A program made the position numbers and the translations under genes. The notes under the pieces were generated by a model that saw nothing but the letters and a program-made list of their open reading frames with translations, did no database searches and was not told the DNA's origin. From Oidiodendron maius Zn (Eukaryota; Ascomycota; Leotiomycetes; Myxotrichaceae), in assembly GCA_000827325.1 (NCBI GenBank), contig KN832878.1, positions 1,302,001 to 1,366,000 of the forward strand: a stretch of DNA of 64,000 bases. Reading direction: 5' to 3'. This document shows positions 24,223 to 35,765 of this stretch, in pieces (positions within the stretch are counted from its first letter, which is position 1; every line of letters starts with the position of its first letter).

Positions 24223-24646
24223 CTACATACAGGGCCGAATATTTCAACCTTTTGTATCTGTACACACACCCCATATCGCAAAAATGCTTGGCAGTACTGC
24301 TTTTATTAAAATTACTAGTATTTGGTATACAATCCTTTAGCCTCAATCACAGCTCGGCATCTCTCTGGCATCTCTCTTATCAACTCTCTAATTCTATCAT
24401 ATATAACTGCTTCCCAAGCCTCTTTTACTGCCTCTTTTAATCTCTTATATAATCTAGAAACCTCTGGGTACTTTTTCTCTATATAATCCTTTATCTTATC
24501 CTATATTGTACTGAAAAGTGGCCTACTATATATAAAAGCAGCGTTGTGGGCATCAAGTATTCATTGGGTTGACACCCCTGATTATGCTAGAACCTTCCGC
24601 GTTGCGCACAGACGCCAAAGGTTGAAATATTCGGGCCTGTACGAAG
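24223..24646. mobile_element. Tc1/mariner internal-deletion derivative (copy 1)
   Basis: A 424-bp element flanked by TA (24221-24222 and 24647-24648). Inverted ends are ctacatacagggccgaatat and, on the other strand, cttcgtacaggcccgaatat, with similarity continuing for about 40 bp through ttcaacctttt. Inside, the minus strand still encodes a degraded transposase C-terminus with the pattern W-E-x-I...LI..MP.RC.AVI.A.G..TKY typical of fungal Tc1/mariner elements. Most of the transposase is gone, so it would depend on a full copy elsewhere. The same family recurs at 62965-63235, which fixes the ends. Confidence 0.85.
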
Positions 24647-24801
24647 TAAAGTAATGGATTCTATTGGCGAAAGCCAGCAATTTGCTGACTAAGTGTGCAA
24701 GGTTGTGTTGTTTACAAATATGTCGCGTCGCGTTATAACTTACAGTCCAGTTTCCTTCTCATCAACAATCTTCCACATCATTGAGTAAAACAGCAACTAC
24801 C

Positions 24802-25707
24802 ATGCCTTCATCTGCGAATGTGAAACGGCCGCTTGGCGAAGCCGACCCAAATGTCAATACCAAGGTAGATGTCTAATTACTATTTCAATTGCAGATATCA
24901 CTAACCCCTATGCCGCAGCCTACTACAATTTCATCTAAACGGAAGGCCGACGATAAGCCCCATGACCTTCCCGAAATCGACAGTGACGATGAGAGACTCC
25001 GATATTTTGATCTCAATTGTGATCAAGTCCGGCGCAGGATCCGCACTTTCCTCGAAAGCGGCGAGATGAAGAAAGGCGAATTCGAAAAAGCAATTGGCTG
25101 CTCTGGCAAGAGTGTCAACAACTTCCTGGGGCAAAACGGCCCAACGAAAGGCATAGAATCAAACACATATAGCAATGCTTTCGTCTTCTTCAAGAAGCGC
25201 GAACTTCAGGGAATCAAGCCGCCAAGGAAGAAGGTCAAGAAGGCGGATGAGCAGCCGAAGATCGATGTTTCAGACGTACATCTGGATGGGGAGGACACGG
25301 AAGAGGTCGAGGTCTACGAGACTTGCGACGAGGTCCGCAAGAAAGTCAATGCCTATCTTCGCCAACCAAACGTCACCCAGGCTGGTTTTTGTCGGGAGAT
25401 CAGCAAGACCTTCCAAAACGGCAAGAAGGTTATCCCTAAAACACTAACTGACTTCTTGAGCAAGAAGGGACCCAGTGCTGGGAACACCTCTGCCGCATTC
25501 TATGCAGCATATGTGTACTTCGAAAAGTTGCGGATCAAGGAAGGCAAGCCGAAAAGCAAGTTTAGACAAGAAATGGAGGAGATATGGAAGGGCCGATCGG
25601 GGGCACGTCCAGGATTCGATACCAAGACCCCGAGCAATCGTGGCTACTTCTGCCGTGCTAATGAAAGGCCTTACGAGGATAAGTACGGTTGGGTTACGTT
25701 CCATTAA
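24802..25707 (+). CDS. Nuclear-type fungal protein with two DUF7726-like modules
   Basis: Main exon to the TAA at 25705-25707. The first exon MPSSANVKRPLGEADPNVNT ends near 24864 and is linked by an unusually short 30-nt GT..AG gap (24865-24894), or 42 nt if a weaker GTC donor is used. Total 291 aa. Two related helical modules are visible: LNCDQVRRRIRTFLESGEMK with SGKSVNNFLGQNGPTKG (about residues 75-135), and ETCDEVRKKVNAYLRQPNVT with KTLTDFLSKKGPSAG (about 165-230). The shared pattern is C-D-x-V-R-x-x-x-x-x-x-L..., then K-x-L/V-x-x-F-L-x-x-x-G-P. Basic KKVKK patches suggest a nuclear protein. I associate this with the fungal DUF7726 family; function unknown. If exon 1 is not used, translation would start at 24910. 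Confidence 0.8.
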
Positions 25708-26617
25708 CAGGGCTAATTGTTGGAATCAATGCGAAGCTTTGGAAGCTAGATTTAATAGGTTCACGTGCCACCTGCTGAATTTATATTCTTCGCGTTTTCC
25801 TGTATATTAAACTTCTCTTTTGCTTTGTATTCTAGTTATATACCCTCTTTTACTGCTTACAGACTACTTGGCCTATGTGCCATACTTCTATAGCATTCAA
25901 GTCGTTATAATAGGATTGGTATATCGTTGAAATAAAAGGCTGAACTGCCTGAATCAATCGAGAGAATAGTCTTACTGTTTCACTATCCGCTATACGATTC
26001 AAGACAAATGAACTACTTGACTGCTGACGGGGAACAACAAAGTTTGCCAGCTAGTTCATTCAGCATCGCGAAGACCAATAGCATTGGGAATACATGTGGC
26101 CCGGGTGATGACCAGCCATATGTGAGTATAAGACTCAACCCTCTTCAAATTCCGTACCCACCACATCCTTGGCCACGAATCCTGAAAAATGCAGGATGGC
26201 CATCTAGACACTATGAACATGGTGGTACTAAAATAAAGTAGAAAGAAAAAGAAAAGAAAAACTTTAGTAAAGTTCTTATTAAAACCTAAGGGTTTTATTT
26301 TAGCAATTTTATTTAATTAAATGGAGAGGGCGGGGGCGGCGGGGCATGCTCAATAACTTCTGTCCGATAATTTTTATCTCTTGGTCGGTTCCTATGTCGA
26401 TGATACAATGTGGAATAGAGCTGTCGTACCCTGGCGAATCGTGTTCGCAAGGCTCAGGTGGACTTAACAAGGAGGCTTCAGAATGATAATACTTACTGTC
26501 TCTTGACCCTTCTAGATCAGTTGCCTACGACTGTAGCTGGTCCCAAGTGGTCCAAAATTTCAAAGTTACTTATGAACCAACCCTGTGATGCATTGTTTTC
26601 AAGGCCCCCAAAATGGG
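25708..26617. other. Intergenic, no supported gene
   Basis: AT-rich around 25800-26000 and 26230-26330 (long A/T runs). A 77-codon ORF at 26008 has no recognisable feature. This is the convergent 3' region of the DUF7726-like and HET genes. Confidence 0.5.
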
Positions 26618-28405
26618 CTAACTAATTAGTTGATACACAGTTGCAAGATCAACAAATAGATCAAGTCGATCTCTCTGGTCAATATACTTGATATCTGCAG
26701 TGCCAAATATCTTCGCTTTCCTCATGCCTCCATTCGTAGCTGCTCGCGCCACAAATCGATTCTCGGCAAGGCACCCAGTCCCAACGACCTTGACACCACC
26801 ATCCACCTGCCTTACAATTATAGCCTTCTCTATCCCATCAATTAGGAAGATGTAATCTCCTACGGCTGCATTATCGGGAGCAAGGCCCAGTTGCCCATTC
26901 GACTTTGACCCCAAGTCTCGAACTCCTCCAAGAAGGAATAGCCTAGGACCCTTGATTGTTGTCAAAGTTGTAGTGGGAGTAGGATTACCCATTTCTGCAA
27001 GTTTGGCGTACTGGTCGGCCGTGAGCATAGACATCCCATCGGCCTCGAGCATACAATTAGGTGTGTAGGGTTTTGCGCAGATAATTTCCCTATCAAACGA
27101 AAAAACAATCTCCAGATCTTTCTCAGTGATATCCTCTAAGAGCTCTAAGAACAACTCGCTTTCTTCCCTTGCTGAGGGCTGGTTTCTTTCCCTAAGATGG
27201 TAATTGATGCTAGCTCTCCACGAAGCCACGTCTTTAAGGCTTGACATGATCTCCTGGTACGTAGGACCCAAATGGACAATCTTCCCGACAACGAGCGCTG
27301 GGAGCCAAATTTTAGTGCGCTGAAGCCTGGAGCTGTCTTGAGCAAGATTAAATGCCGGGGAGATATCGCCGGCAAGCTGTTCTGCAGTCGCAATTTTCGG
27401 CCCGCCCAGCAACTCTTGAACAATTCTTCCAAAGTGCAGAGTATCAATGACAGGGCCCGTATATCCGCCTACTGGTGGTTGTTGTGCATTCTTGAATATA
27501 ATCACATCCTTCCAAACCTCATACAGACTCTTTCCATAGTCTATAGGGAACCCTTCCTGAGAATCCACCGCCAGCCCAACGAACCCATAAACATGATCTC
27601 GACGCTCTTTGCACTGGGAGTCTCGATGACTCTCAATTAAAGACTGTAGCTTGTGGCCGTTCTCGAATTTCGCGTCTATTTGATCCTGCATCCTTAGAGG
27701 TAAACTTTTCTTAAACTGGGATTTAGACTTTATTTTCTGGATAAAAGTATCCCAGTCAACCTTGTAAGCCCCGAAGTGCACAAGACGCCTCTTCGCAAGA
27801 CCCACCTCCTGGACTATCCACACCCGTCTCCAGTACGGATTCTCACACAGAGTATGCAATAATATGTCGTTTTGATCGCTGGCGACCACATCACTAACTT
27901 TTCCAAATGTCATTTCCCAGTTCCGTTGATTGGCCGCACTATTCTCCGGGACACCCAGCCAGACCAAGACAGTCCTCGCACGTATGTATATAAATGGCAT
28001 AATGGAGATTTGATGGCTCTTCTCGGGCACATTGGACTGGTTGATACATATTGCATCGACCCATAGCGACCGCTCTTCCAGAGGATCTCGTAAATGCTGC
28101 AAGGCGTCAAATAGATTTCGTCCCACGTCGAACTGTTGTCCATTGATGGAAATAGTTTGACGGGCAGTCTCGCTTCCCCACGTATAGGAAAGTGCTTCAT
28201 ATTTAGGCCTTTCGGCGAATGTGGCGTCCTGAAGCTTGCAGCATATCAAAGCACTCGGGTCTTCTGCTGGCTGGAGAATCAAGAGCCGGATGCTATCTAT
28301 CGAGTGGTCGAGGGGACTATACGTAAAAGAGGCCGTCGAGGATTGCTTGACTCGATCCGCCTCCTCGACAAAGGGAACCATTCGCCTCACGGATTGGTTT
28401 GCCAT
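26618..28405 (-). CDS. HET-domain (heterokaryon incompatibility) protein
   Basis: A single-exon 595-aa ORF. The HET domain occupies roughly residues 68-215 with the three classic blocks: PKYEALSYTWGSE, RSLWVDAICINQSNVPEKSH and NPYWRRVWIVQEVGLAKRR. Downstream, RRDHVYGFVGLAVDSQEG and IDYGKSLYEVWKDVIIF match the conserved region that usually follows HET. The C-terminal part is less conserved and may set specificity. HET proteins trigger cell death when genetically different hyphae fuse; many genomes hold dozens of copies with unknown partners. No NACHT or WD repeats are present here. Coding sequence is intact although a copia LTR lies only 162 bp upstream of the start, so the promoter must be short or altered. 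Confidence 0.92.
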   Translation of the reverse strand: MANQSVRRMVPFVEEADRVKQSSTASFTYSPLDHSIDSIRLLILQPAEDPSALICCKLQDATFAERPKYEALSYTWGSETARQTISINGQQFDVGRNLFDALQHLRDPLEERSLWVDAICINQSNVPEKSHQISIMPFIYIRARTVLVWLGVPENSAANQRNWEMTFGKVSDVVASDQNDILLHTLCENPYWRRVWIVQEVGLAKRRLVHFGAYKVDWDTFIQKIKSKSQFKKSLPLRMQDQIDAKFENGHKLQSLIESHRDSQCKERRDHVYGFVGLAVDSQEGFPIDYGKSLYEVWKDVIIFKNAQQPPVGGYTGPVIDTLHFGRIVQELLGGPKIATAEQLAGDISPAFNLAQDSSRLQRTKIWLPALVVGKIVHLGPTYQEIMSSLKDVASWRASINYHLRERNQPSAREESELFLELLEDITEKDLEIVFSFDREIICAKPYTPNCMLEADGMSMLTADQYAKLAEMGNPTPTTTLTTIKGPRLFLLGGVRDLGSKSNGQLGLAPDNAAVGDYIFLIDGIEKAIIVRQVDGGVKVVGTGCLAENRFVARAATNGGMRKAKIFGTADIKYIDQRDRLDLFVDLATVYQLIS

Positions 28406-28567
28406 TGCAATCTGATGTTCGAAGTGTGGTCCACTGGAGATGGTTGGAAGAAGGTGGAAGGCTGGGAAATAATTCAGGTCACAACTAAAAATTACGGCAT
28501 ACTAGCGACAAAAGATCGGCCCTAATCGTCGGCCCGCTTCGACGGCCTCCTACGTCGCGTAAGCAAA

Positions 28568-28849
28568 TGTTGCGGTATCCTGGAAGCTAGTCCAGTTTCG
28601 GTGCTGAGTAACCAACTCAAATGATGATACTTGCGCTCTGAATACTAATATTATAGACTGTGTGAAGGAGTACATGTTAAGGATGCTAAAACCACTTGAT
28701 TTGAGTTATTTGAGACTGTATTTGGAATTATAGTCCTGTCACGAAGTATAAAGGTGGTGGTTGAACCCACCCTTATAAAATATAGAGCATTATTACCTGA
28801 AAATACAAGCCCATCACGTGCACCGAATTAAGCCCCACTCGACGCAACA
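28568..28849 (+). repeat. 5' LTR of the copia element
   Basis: 282 bp, starting tgttgcggtatcc and ending cgcaaca. It differs from the 3' LTR at six positions; five of them are G here and A there, in a TpG context. Contains tataaaatata near 28772 as a likely promoter element. Confidence 0.95.
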
Positions 28850-28938
28850 GTTATAAGTCTGGATTAACGCAAAAAGTACCTTCACACCTAAGTTACTACG
28901 CTACGATACATCAAATCGAAAGCTGTAGCCATAAGGTA

Positions 28939-31900
28939 TTGGATACCACTACTGCAAGCCTCCTAAAACATCAAAGTAAAGCATACCGGTTACGTGATTA
29001 TCGAAATCTCTCAAAAACACTAAATATATTCGAATATTACAATACAACTACTCAATATAATATATCGACTAATATTAAGATTACCCTTATACTAGAAGGC
29101 GAAGATAACTGGTTCGAATGGATTGAAACAGTCAAAACAGTAGCTAAAAAAAGTAATATTTAGGAGTATATTGACCCTGATATTAAAGACTCTAAGCTTA
29201 TAAAGCTAGAGCCTCCAGTTAAACCAAAATTCAAGGATATACATTAAAGGGTAACCCCTGAATCAATCGAAACAGCTCAAATAGAGCTGCAGATTATATA
29301 GAAGGACCTTACAACCTCCGAATTTCAGTTATACAGCTTCCTTATAAGCCAATATCAATACCACGAAAAGAAACATATAGCTAAGAAGACCCTTATTAAG
29401 GATATAAGGTTCCAGATCCAGTAGTCGATATCAAAGGATCACTTTATATATACTATAAACTGCCTTACAATACATGATATCCTGGTAAGCCTTAAAAGAA
29501 GGTTTCAGCCAAGTATAAAGATCAGGGAACAATAGTTAATCAGAGAGTATCAAGCCCTAAAGAAGTTTGATTATATAACCCTAGTTAAGCCCTGGCTTCT
29601 AAGGTAGGATATAGTTGTAAGAAAGTATCAAAAGATTGATTTGCTAGAGACCCAGGGCAGTAGGCCCTTATTCGACTTTATTAAGGCTATCCAGGGCAAA
29701 TATCTAACCTTCTTCTCTATCTGGAATATCAGGCTGATAGAAGGGAGCTATAATATTAAGCTATACCAGCTAATCCAGGTGTTCCAAGACCACCAGAAGT
29801 CCCTAAACCCTAGGGCTATACATACAAAACACACGACCTTCTTAGCGTTCAGTAAACTAGGCTAGCTAGACAGCCAGGATTCAAAAGATCCAGCCAATCA
29901 AGAGCCAGAAAAGGCTTAAACAGACCAATCAGGAGCTTGTAACACAAGCAGGACCCCCTATATATATAGGAGAAACCACCTTTATAAGGACTGCTGGACT
30001 CTGAACCCTGATAAGAGCCTAGCTGGATAGATATCTAGCCAAAGGATCAAACAGCTTATCCAGAATACACTAAGGATAACTAAACAGCTAAGAGATACTA
30101 TATATAAGGCTACACCTTACCAGCTTACAGATCAGCCAATACAATCAAATCAGCCTAATACAGCTAATACAGACATGAATACAGATGCAAATACAGCCAA
30201 AAAGAAGGCCCTAAAACTAGCCTTAAAAGTCGTATTCTATATATATTCAAAGCTAGACTTAAAGGCTATATATTCAAAGCTAGACTTAAAGGATATATTC
30301 TATATATATTCAGCTCAATCCTTCTTAGCTAAAGAGGGCTCTGATTAGCTACTATATAATAGCTTCCTCCTAGATTCAGCTATAAATATCTATATATATT
30401 ACAATAAATCACGTTTTAAGAGTTATACTCTAAACCTATATAATATATTAGCTAGTAGAGGTACTGCTAAAATACTAGGAACTAGTAATATTGATATTAC
30501 AGTTCGATACCCAACAGGGGACCATAGGGTTACTCTTAATAATATCTCTTATAGCCCTAACTTCCCTGCTAACCTAGTCTCTCTAAAGCTAGCTAATAAG
30601 AGCAGGATATACTAGGATCAGGCAAATAGTTAGCTAACTAAAGGAGACCAAACCTAGTATATAATCAACAATATCGATAATTACTATATAGTCGAATATC
30701 AGCCTCCTAGCAGCCAGCTAGCAGCCCTATATACAGGCAAATACACTAAATCAACTAGTCCTAAGCCTTAACCAGCTATCTCCCTAGATATCCTACACTA
30801 GCGATTCACCTATATAGGGCTAGGCACTATCTAACGACTCCCTTATACCACTAAGGGTATCCAAATCAATTATATAGAGGCTATAGATCAACCTAGCAGC
30901 CTAAATCAACCTAAATACAAGGTCTACTCAGTATCCAAGGCTAAGAAGGTAATCAGTAGGGTTCCTAACCCTAAACCAAAGGCTCCCTTTAAGGTTATAG
31001 CCATAGATTTGATTGAACAAAGCCCCTTAGCTAGTGCTAAGTAGGTTCTTCACTTCCTTTACAGACTTACAGCTATAAACCATATTTATATACTCCTAAA
31101 TAAAACCCAGGAGGCTGTTTTAAGGACTATAAAAGACTATATAGCCTATATAAGGATCTACTAGGACTATCAAGTAAGAGTATTTCAGCTAGATAGTGAA
31201 AAGGCCCTTAGCCAGGAGTAGGATAGCTGGCTAACTACTGAAGGGATTACCGAAAATCGCACTACACCTTATACACCAGACCAGAACGGAGCTACAGAAC
31301 GATCAGAGGGTATAATATTTAAAAGGGCTAGATTAATACAGATCGATTCAAAGCTCCTAGATTACCTCTAGCCTGAAATAGTCTATATAGCAGGTTATAT
31401 ATCCAACCGCTTGCTACAACAGGAAGCTTAGTGGAAGACCCCTATTAAAAGACTCTAGACCTATAAGCAGGTCAAAGACCCTAAGCCTTATTGTAGCCAT
31501 ATATAGATCTATAGGTATAAAGCTTATACCCTTAAATATAAGATCCTAAGGACTAAGAAGTTCATCCCTAGGGCTTATATTGGATATTTAGTAGGCTACA
31601 ACTCAACTAACATCTTCTGAATCTAGATACCTAGCTTATAGCAGGTAATACACTTAAGAGATATAACCTTTAATAAGGCTAGTAGATACAATCTAAGGGA
31701 TCTAAGCCTAGAACTAGCCCCTAAAGTAATAGAAACAATCAAATTATATGCCCTAGAAGGCCCTGAATTAGAGGATGAAATTAAGGATTTCTATATATAA
31801 CTGCTTCAAAATATAAGCCTAAATACAGCTGAATCAGGTGCTTAAATACAGCTTCCAATTAAGTCAAATAGCCCTAAAAAGACTACTCAAATTCAGGGAG

Positions 31901-33885
31901 TAGGAGCGCTTCTGACTCCTAAACCTATACCTGAACCAATACCTGAGATTATACCTGAACCAGCTAATCAGGATATAATTATAGTCGATACTAGTCCTGA
32001 TAAAGCTAGCCAGTCACTACAATTTGATACTATACCTGATTCGTCAGTATTAACACCTATAACACTAAGTCAAAATATCACTAAATCTATTAATATAGGC
32101 TATAAGCCCTATAAAGCTTATAATACATTATAAGGCCTAGTATAGTCAAATATAATAGAAGGTTAAAGGGCTCCAAAACTATAGCACCAGGCCTATCTAG
32201 CCTACCTAGAAGAGCCAGAAACACTTACTCTATATTATACTACCTTCCTTATTAATTGTCCTATAATCACTAGGATTAGGCTATACCAGGACAACCTTCC
32301 AGATCCCTCTAGAAGCTGGTTGGACATTCAGGGATATCTATATATAGCAGAGTTCAAAGCAGCAGCTCAAAAACAGCTAGAGAACCTAGATAAAAGAGAC
32401 ATATAGACCTTAGTTAATTGCTAAACTATAGACTTGACAATCAAACCACTCCCTCTAAAGTAGGTATTTATATACAAATTCGATAAGGACGGCTTTCTAG
32501 ACCAATACAAGGCTAGGATCTATATACAAGGTGATTTATAGCCTCTAAATAATCAGGATAAGTATACAGCAACACTTATAGCCTGAATTTTCTGGTGTCT
32601 TATAGCTATAACAGTCAAATTCGGCCTAAAAGCAGTACAGCTAGATACTATAAATGCATTCATTAATAGCCTACTAGACAAGACTATATATATATATCAA
32701 CCAGAAGGATTTGGAGTCCCTAGAAAGGTCTGTTAGCTCTTAAGAGCTCTTTATAGCTTATACAGATTACCCCTTATATAGCTTAATAAGTTCAGTAAGA
32801 CCCTAAAAGAGCTAGGCTTAACTCAAGTGCCTGAATCGCTATGTCTCTTTACTAGTGGCCAACTAATCGTCTTCTTTTATATAGACAATATAGTAATATT
32901 ATATCCCCTAGAATACAAAGCTAACTATATTACCTTTAAAGAGCAGCTGCTGAATTGATATAAGTTCAAAGACCTAGAAGATCTAAAGTAGTTCTTAGGG
33001 ATACAAGTAATTCGGAGTAAGACTAAGCTCTAGCTCTACCAGGACTTATATATTAAGAAGATTACAGCCTCTTTTAACTTTATAAAAGGCCCTAGATTCA
33101 ACACTCTAATAGCTACAGATATAAACGCAGCTTCAGCTAACCAGGATCAAGCTACAGATTAGCAGATATACCTGTATCAGGCCCTAGTAGGCTCAATCGG
33201 TTACGCTATGATCAATATAAGGCCTGATTCAGCCTGGGCTAATAATAAGCTGGCTGAATTCTTGACTAATCCAAGTCCTTAATATATTGAAGCAGTATAG
33301 TATATCGTAAGATACCTGTATAAGACACAATATCTAGCTATCGAATACAGCCAAGAAGGAAGTAGTGATCAGGTTAATCCAGATCTGCACTGCTTAGCTG
33401 ATATAGCCTATACTAACGATACCGATACCCGGAAAAGCACTGAAGGGTTCTTATTCAAACTATTCGGTAGGCTGATCGACTGGCACTCTAGTAAGCAGAA
33501 GGCAGTTACTAGGTCGTCAACTAAAGCCGAATTACTGGCCCTCTTATATGCTTCAACCCAGTTATACTGGTGGTACTGGTTCTTTACTTAAATTAAGCTT
33601 TAACTGGACGAATATAAGCTGTTATATAATAACCAGCAGACTATACAAATTGTCTTAACACCAGCAATTAAGCTGGCAACTAAGCTCAAACATATCGATG
33701 TTCACTAGTACTAGATGTAGCAAGAAGTAGCTGAAAAGAGGCTTCAAATTGAGTGGATATCGACTAATAAGATGACTTCTGATGGCTTTATAAAGGCTCT
33801 TACAGCCCAGAAACACCAGGCCTTTATTAGGCAGCTAGGATTAGTCGATATAAGACACCTAATCGAAGAGAGCAGCCTCAACTAA
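28939..33885 (+). pseudogene. Degenerate copia gag-pol polyprotein frame
   Basis: Codons from 28939 to the TAA at 33883-33885 stay in one frame (1648 codons). Recognisable parts are a gag-like start with LEGEDNWFEWIE; an integrase segment with IAIDLIEQS and YTPDQNGATERSEG (the TPYTPxQNGxxER motif, about 31267-31310); an RT segment with VQLDTINAFINS, YQPEGFGV and a degraded FFYIDNIV where Y-V-D-D is expected (32876-32899); and an RNase H tail with HCLADIAYTNDTDTRKSTEG and SSTKAELLALLYAS. In-frame stops fall mainly where Trp (TGG) or Gln (CAG/CAA) codons are expected, explained by G-to-A and C-to-T RIP changes. It cannot encode a working protein. Confidence 0.9.
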
Positions 33886-33892
33886 GGGGGTA

Positions 33893-34174
33893 TATTGCGG
33901 TATCCTGGAAGCTAGTCCAGTTTCGGTGCTGAGTAACCAACTCAAATAATAATACTTGCGCTCTGAATACTAATATTATAGACTATATGAAGGAGTACAT
34001 GTTAAGGATGCTAAAACCACTTGATTTGAGTTATTTGAGACTGTATTTGGAATTATAGTCCTGTCACGAAGTATAAAGGTGGTGGTTGAACCCACCCTTA
34101 TAAAATATAGAGCATTATTACCTGAAAATACGAGCCCATCACGTGCACCGAATTAAGCCCCACTCGACGCAACA
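33893..34174 (+). repeat. 3' LTR of the copia element
   Basis: 282 bp, the same length as the 5' LTR. The first dinucleotide is TA instead of TG; differences to the 5' copy are five TpG-to-TpA and one CpA/CpG change. Confidence 0.95.
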
Positions 34175-34179
34175 GCAAA

Positions 34180-34901
34180 GTTCGTCGCGTTACAGAACCA
34201 TCAAAATACACTGAATTTTATATGTAATTTAATGCCAGCTGCCTTAAATGGATTATATTTTCGGACTTAGAGTTGAATTGGGGTCCTTCTGCAATACTCC
34301 CAGCTGATGGATGGCCCGTAGACCACGGATGGCCTCGTCGGCAAGTGCAGTTGGGATCGGTGATCTTATTGGAAACCCGCCAAAGCTCAAGAACATCATA
34401 TGGACAATGCGAACAGCCCCCGCATATTACAACAAGCTGTCCACTTCAATCTCCCCCAGGTGGACAGGTACGTACTTCCCTTGAATGGGGAGGAGGCGTT
34501 GATATATGGCCGACTCATGTATGAGATCTCCAGCACACTCAACGCCTGTGGCCTTTGCAATAACAGTATAACCATATTCAGGTAACTTGACTTTGAACAA
34601 AGCCCCTCTGGCACCGTGGATGTTCAGATTAGCCCCCAAGATCACGTGTACGGTACCCCGGCTGCCGGAAACCCAGGGTATGTGTTATATCTGGGTACCG
34701 CTCTACATTCTCAATATCCTATCCGAAATACCCTATGCCCAAGACTGATCACCTTGTTTTTGCCTATCACAGGTCGTAGCCTAATTACGAAATGATTTTG
34801 ATATATACTCGCGTACTAGAGCTCTACTATGTCGGTAAATTCCAAACCCGTTCTACTATGTTAGTAACTTGAAATAATTCTACTGTGGGGGTAATTGGCT
34901 C
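34180..34901. other. Intergenic, no supported gene
   Basis: Short ORFs on both strands around 34273-34645 overlap and carry no motif. This was probably part of the upstream region of the HET gene before the copia insertion. Confidence 0.45.
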
Positions 34902-35765
34902 TTATATAAATTTCTGTTTCAATAGGATGACAGGCTTGAGTATAAAATATCCGAGCACCGAAATATATATAAAAGCCACGTCCAACGCTGCCAAAACCGA
35001 ACCGAAAGAAGAGGTTGACTCTTTGATGAAGTGACTTGCCAGCATTTTCAATTCCCTAGGAAAAGTATGCTCTCCGAATTTTGCACTGTCTCGCTTCCGA
35101 AAGATCTCGTAAAATAACTTTAGCGTCGGAAGTCCTTCGGCGAGATCTCGACTATACAACTGGATTGAAAATTGCAGCAGCGCAAAAAGCACACAGTCGA
35201 CCATATTCACCCTATCCAGCATATTATCGGTAGAAGATATTGAGGTACTAAGCCTCTCGTCTTGTTTATAGTGCCCCTCTATAACTTCTAGGCTTTTCCT
35301 GCAAGAAGCGAACGCACAGCGAGATGCTGCTGTATCTTGCTTTTCAAGCAAAGAAAACATCGCCGAGCCTTTGCGACACGCTAATTCAAAGTGTACCGTC
35401 GCCTCATCAACGAGCTCTAATATTTCTCTCGTCCTTGCTCGTTCTTCAGACGTATGTCCCCGCATTGTTGGCCTCGCAATTCCAGCAATCTCCTCAGTGC
35501 CGGCATCACAGAGGTCTTCAAAATACTCAATTATTGGAATTGACTGGCGAATATATCTATTCGTGCCTAGTGACAAGATGGGGAGGGAGCTAGGCAGTTG
35601 GCGGGACGCACTTTCTGGTGCCTTTGATGTAGGGGTGATGACTATGTTTGGTGATTGTAGCAGGCTCTTTTCGGCTAGGTAAATGAGGACCCGTCGAGGG
35701 TAGAGGCCACTCTGGTCGGGTAAGACGAAAAGCTCAATTGTCATTGCAATATCCTGTCTCTTCAA
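34902..35765 (-). CDS. Glutathione S-transferase-like protein with hydrophobic C-terminus
   Basis: A single-exon ORF of 287 aa, or 280 if translation starts at the second ATG (35744, MTIELFVLPDQSGLYPRRVL). The N-terminal part (to about residue 85) has the thioredoxin-like GST pattern, ending in SLPILSLGTNRYIRQSIPII then EYFEDLC, which is the conserved glutathione-contact S-I-x-I-x-x-Y-L motif. An all-helical C-terminal domain follows. Unusually, the last 30 residues are very hydrophobic (LAALDVAFIYISVLGYFILK), suggesting a membrane tail or a hydrophobic helix. The catalytic residue cannot be assigned by eye. Likely a cytosolic or membrane-linked conjugating enzyme. Isolated between the copia element and AT-rich DNA, the gene is nevertheless intact. 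Confidence 0.75.
   Translation of the reverse strand: MKRQDIAMTIELFVLPDQSGLYPRRVLIYLAEKSLLQSPNIVITPTSKAPESASRQLPSSLPILSLGTNRYIRQSIPIIEYFEDLCDAGTEEIAGIARPTMRGHTSEERARTREILELVDEATVHFELACRKGSAMFSLLEKQDTAASRCAFASCRKSLEVIEGHYKQDERLSTSISSTDNMLDRVNMVDCVLFALLQFSIQLYSRDLAEGLPTLKLFYEIFRKRDSAKFGEHTFPRELKMLASHFIKESTSSFGSVLAALDVAFIYISVLGYFILKPVILLKQKFI

Larger units (their letters stand above)
28568..34174 (+). mobile_element. Full-length Ty1/copia LTR retrotransposon, RIP-inactivated
   Basis: 5607 bp, bounded by 282-bp LTRs at 28568-28849 and 33893-34174 and a perfect 5-bp target duplication GCAAA (28563-28567 and 34175-34179). The LTR ends tgttgcg...cgcaaca are inverted repeats. A polypurine tract (aaggggg) precedes the 3' LTR. 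One reading frame runs through the interior in gag-protease-integrase-RT-RNaseH order, which is the copia order. The frame is broken only by stop codons, mostly TAG, with no net shift. Base composition is strongly AT-rich with abundant TA, as expected after RIP. Confidence 0.95.

Noticed and set aside
29641-29865. Separate 74-aa ORF
   Set aside because: It is one stop-to-stop piece of the degenerate copia gag-pol frame.
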